Assembly (NCBI GenBank): GCA_015494815.1
Contig: WGAK01000206.1
Location: forward strand, 1 to 5,043
Reading direction: 5' to 3'
Length of the DNA stretch: 5,043 bases
Origin: Anaerolineales bacterium
GTDB taxonomy: Bacteria; Chloroflexota; Anaerolineae; Anaerolineales; DRMV01
The notes under the pieces were generated by a model, which did no database searches, was not told the DNA's origin, and saw only the letters and a program-made list of their open reading frames with translations. The position numbers were made by a program, and so were the translations under genes. Each line of letters starts with the position of its first letter. The first letter of the stretch is position 1. Below are positions 5,041-5,043 of this stretch, piece by piece.

Positions 5041-5043
5041 CCC

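Larger units (their letters stand above)
4610..5043. other. Repeat-rich non-coding region downstream of proC
   Basis: About 430 bp without a convincing gene. Open frames cross it, but they lack ribosome binding sites and encode Arg/Pro/Ala-rich low-complexity products that follow the repeats. It holds several short dyads (4646-4657, 4691-4712, 4730-4740, 4901-4913, 4965-4977), an 8-bp tandem array, an 18-bp palindrome and a 14-bp tandem array. The composition resembles dispersed repeat elements seen between genes in some environmental bacteria. No transposase, att site or origin motif is visible. Confidence 0.6.

Overview
The window is about 5 kb of high-GC bacterial DNA holding five protein genes in two divergent groups, followed by about 430 bp of repeat-rich non-coding DNA. 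There are no tRNA, rRNA, CRISPR or transposase signals. The Pro/Ala/Thr-rich linker of the lipoprotein and the short palindromes and tandem repeats at the right end remind me of Chloroflexota (Anaerolineae-like) genomes. That placement is an inference from style only and is low to moderate in confidence.

Layout. Positions 1-216 (minus) hold the N-terminal part of a lipoprotein that runs off the left edge. Positions 284-802 (minus) encode a small six-helix membrane protein that I do not recognise. Positions 932-2551 (minus) encode a long YeeE/YedE-family transporter, the family of the thiosulfate importer TsuA. It has exactly three cysteines, each in a family-like glycine-rich motif, and a charged helical C-terminal tail. 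A strong hairpin at 863-894 separates it from the next gene. Positions 2552-2698 are a divergent control region. Positions 2699-3724 (plus) encode a LysR-type regulator, followed after 30 nt by proC (3755-4609), pyrroline-5-carboxylate reductase of proline synthesis. Positions 4610-5043 carry no convincing gene but contain several perfect dyads, an array of ten 8-bp units, an 18-bp palindrome, and three 14-bp units that reach the window edge.

How the parts may work together. A LysR regulator facing a transporter gene usually controls it, so the simplest reading is that this regulator senses a sulfur compound or related metabolite and controls the YeeE/YedE transporter and itself. The intergenic region supports tight control. 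Two plausible sigma70-type promoters on opposite strands share their -10 region, with a dyad over them. The transporter mRNA leader can also be drawn as two mutually exclusive hairpins, one of which would hide its ribosome binding site. proC probably shares transcripts with the regulator gene but has its own good ribosome binding site. Its link to sulfur uptake is not obvious and may be chance.

No complete new system is proven here. The most worthwhile items are the transporter's unusual length and cysteine layout, the possible leader switch with overlapping promoters, and the mosaic of repeats downstream of proC.
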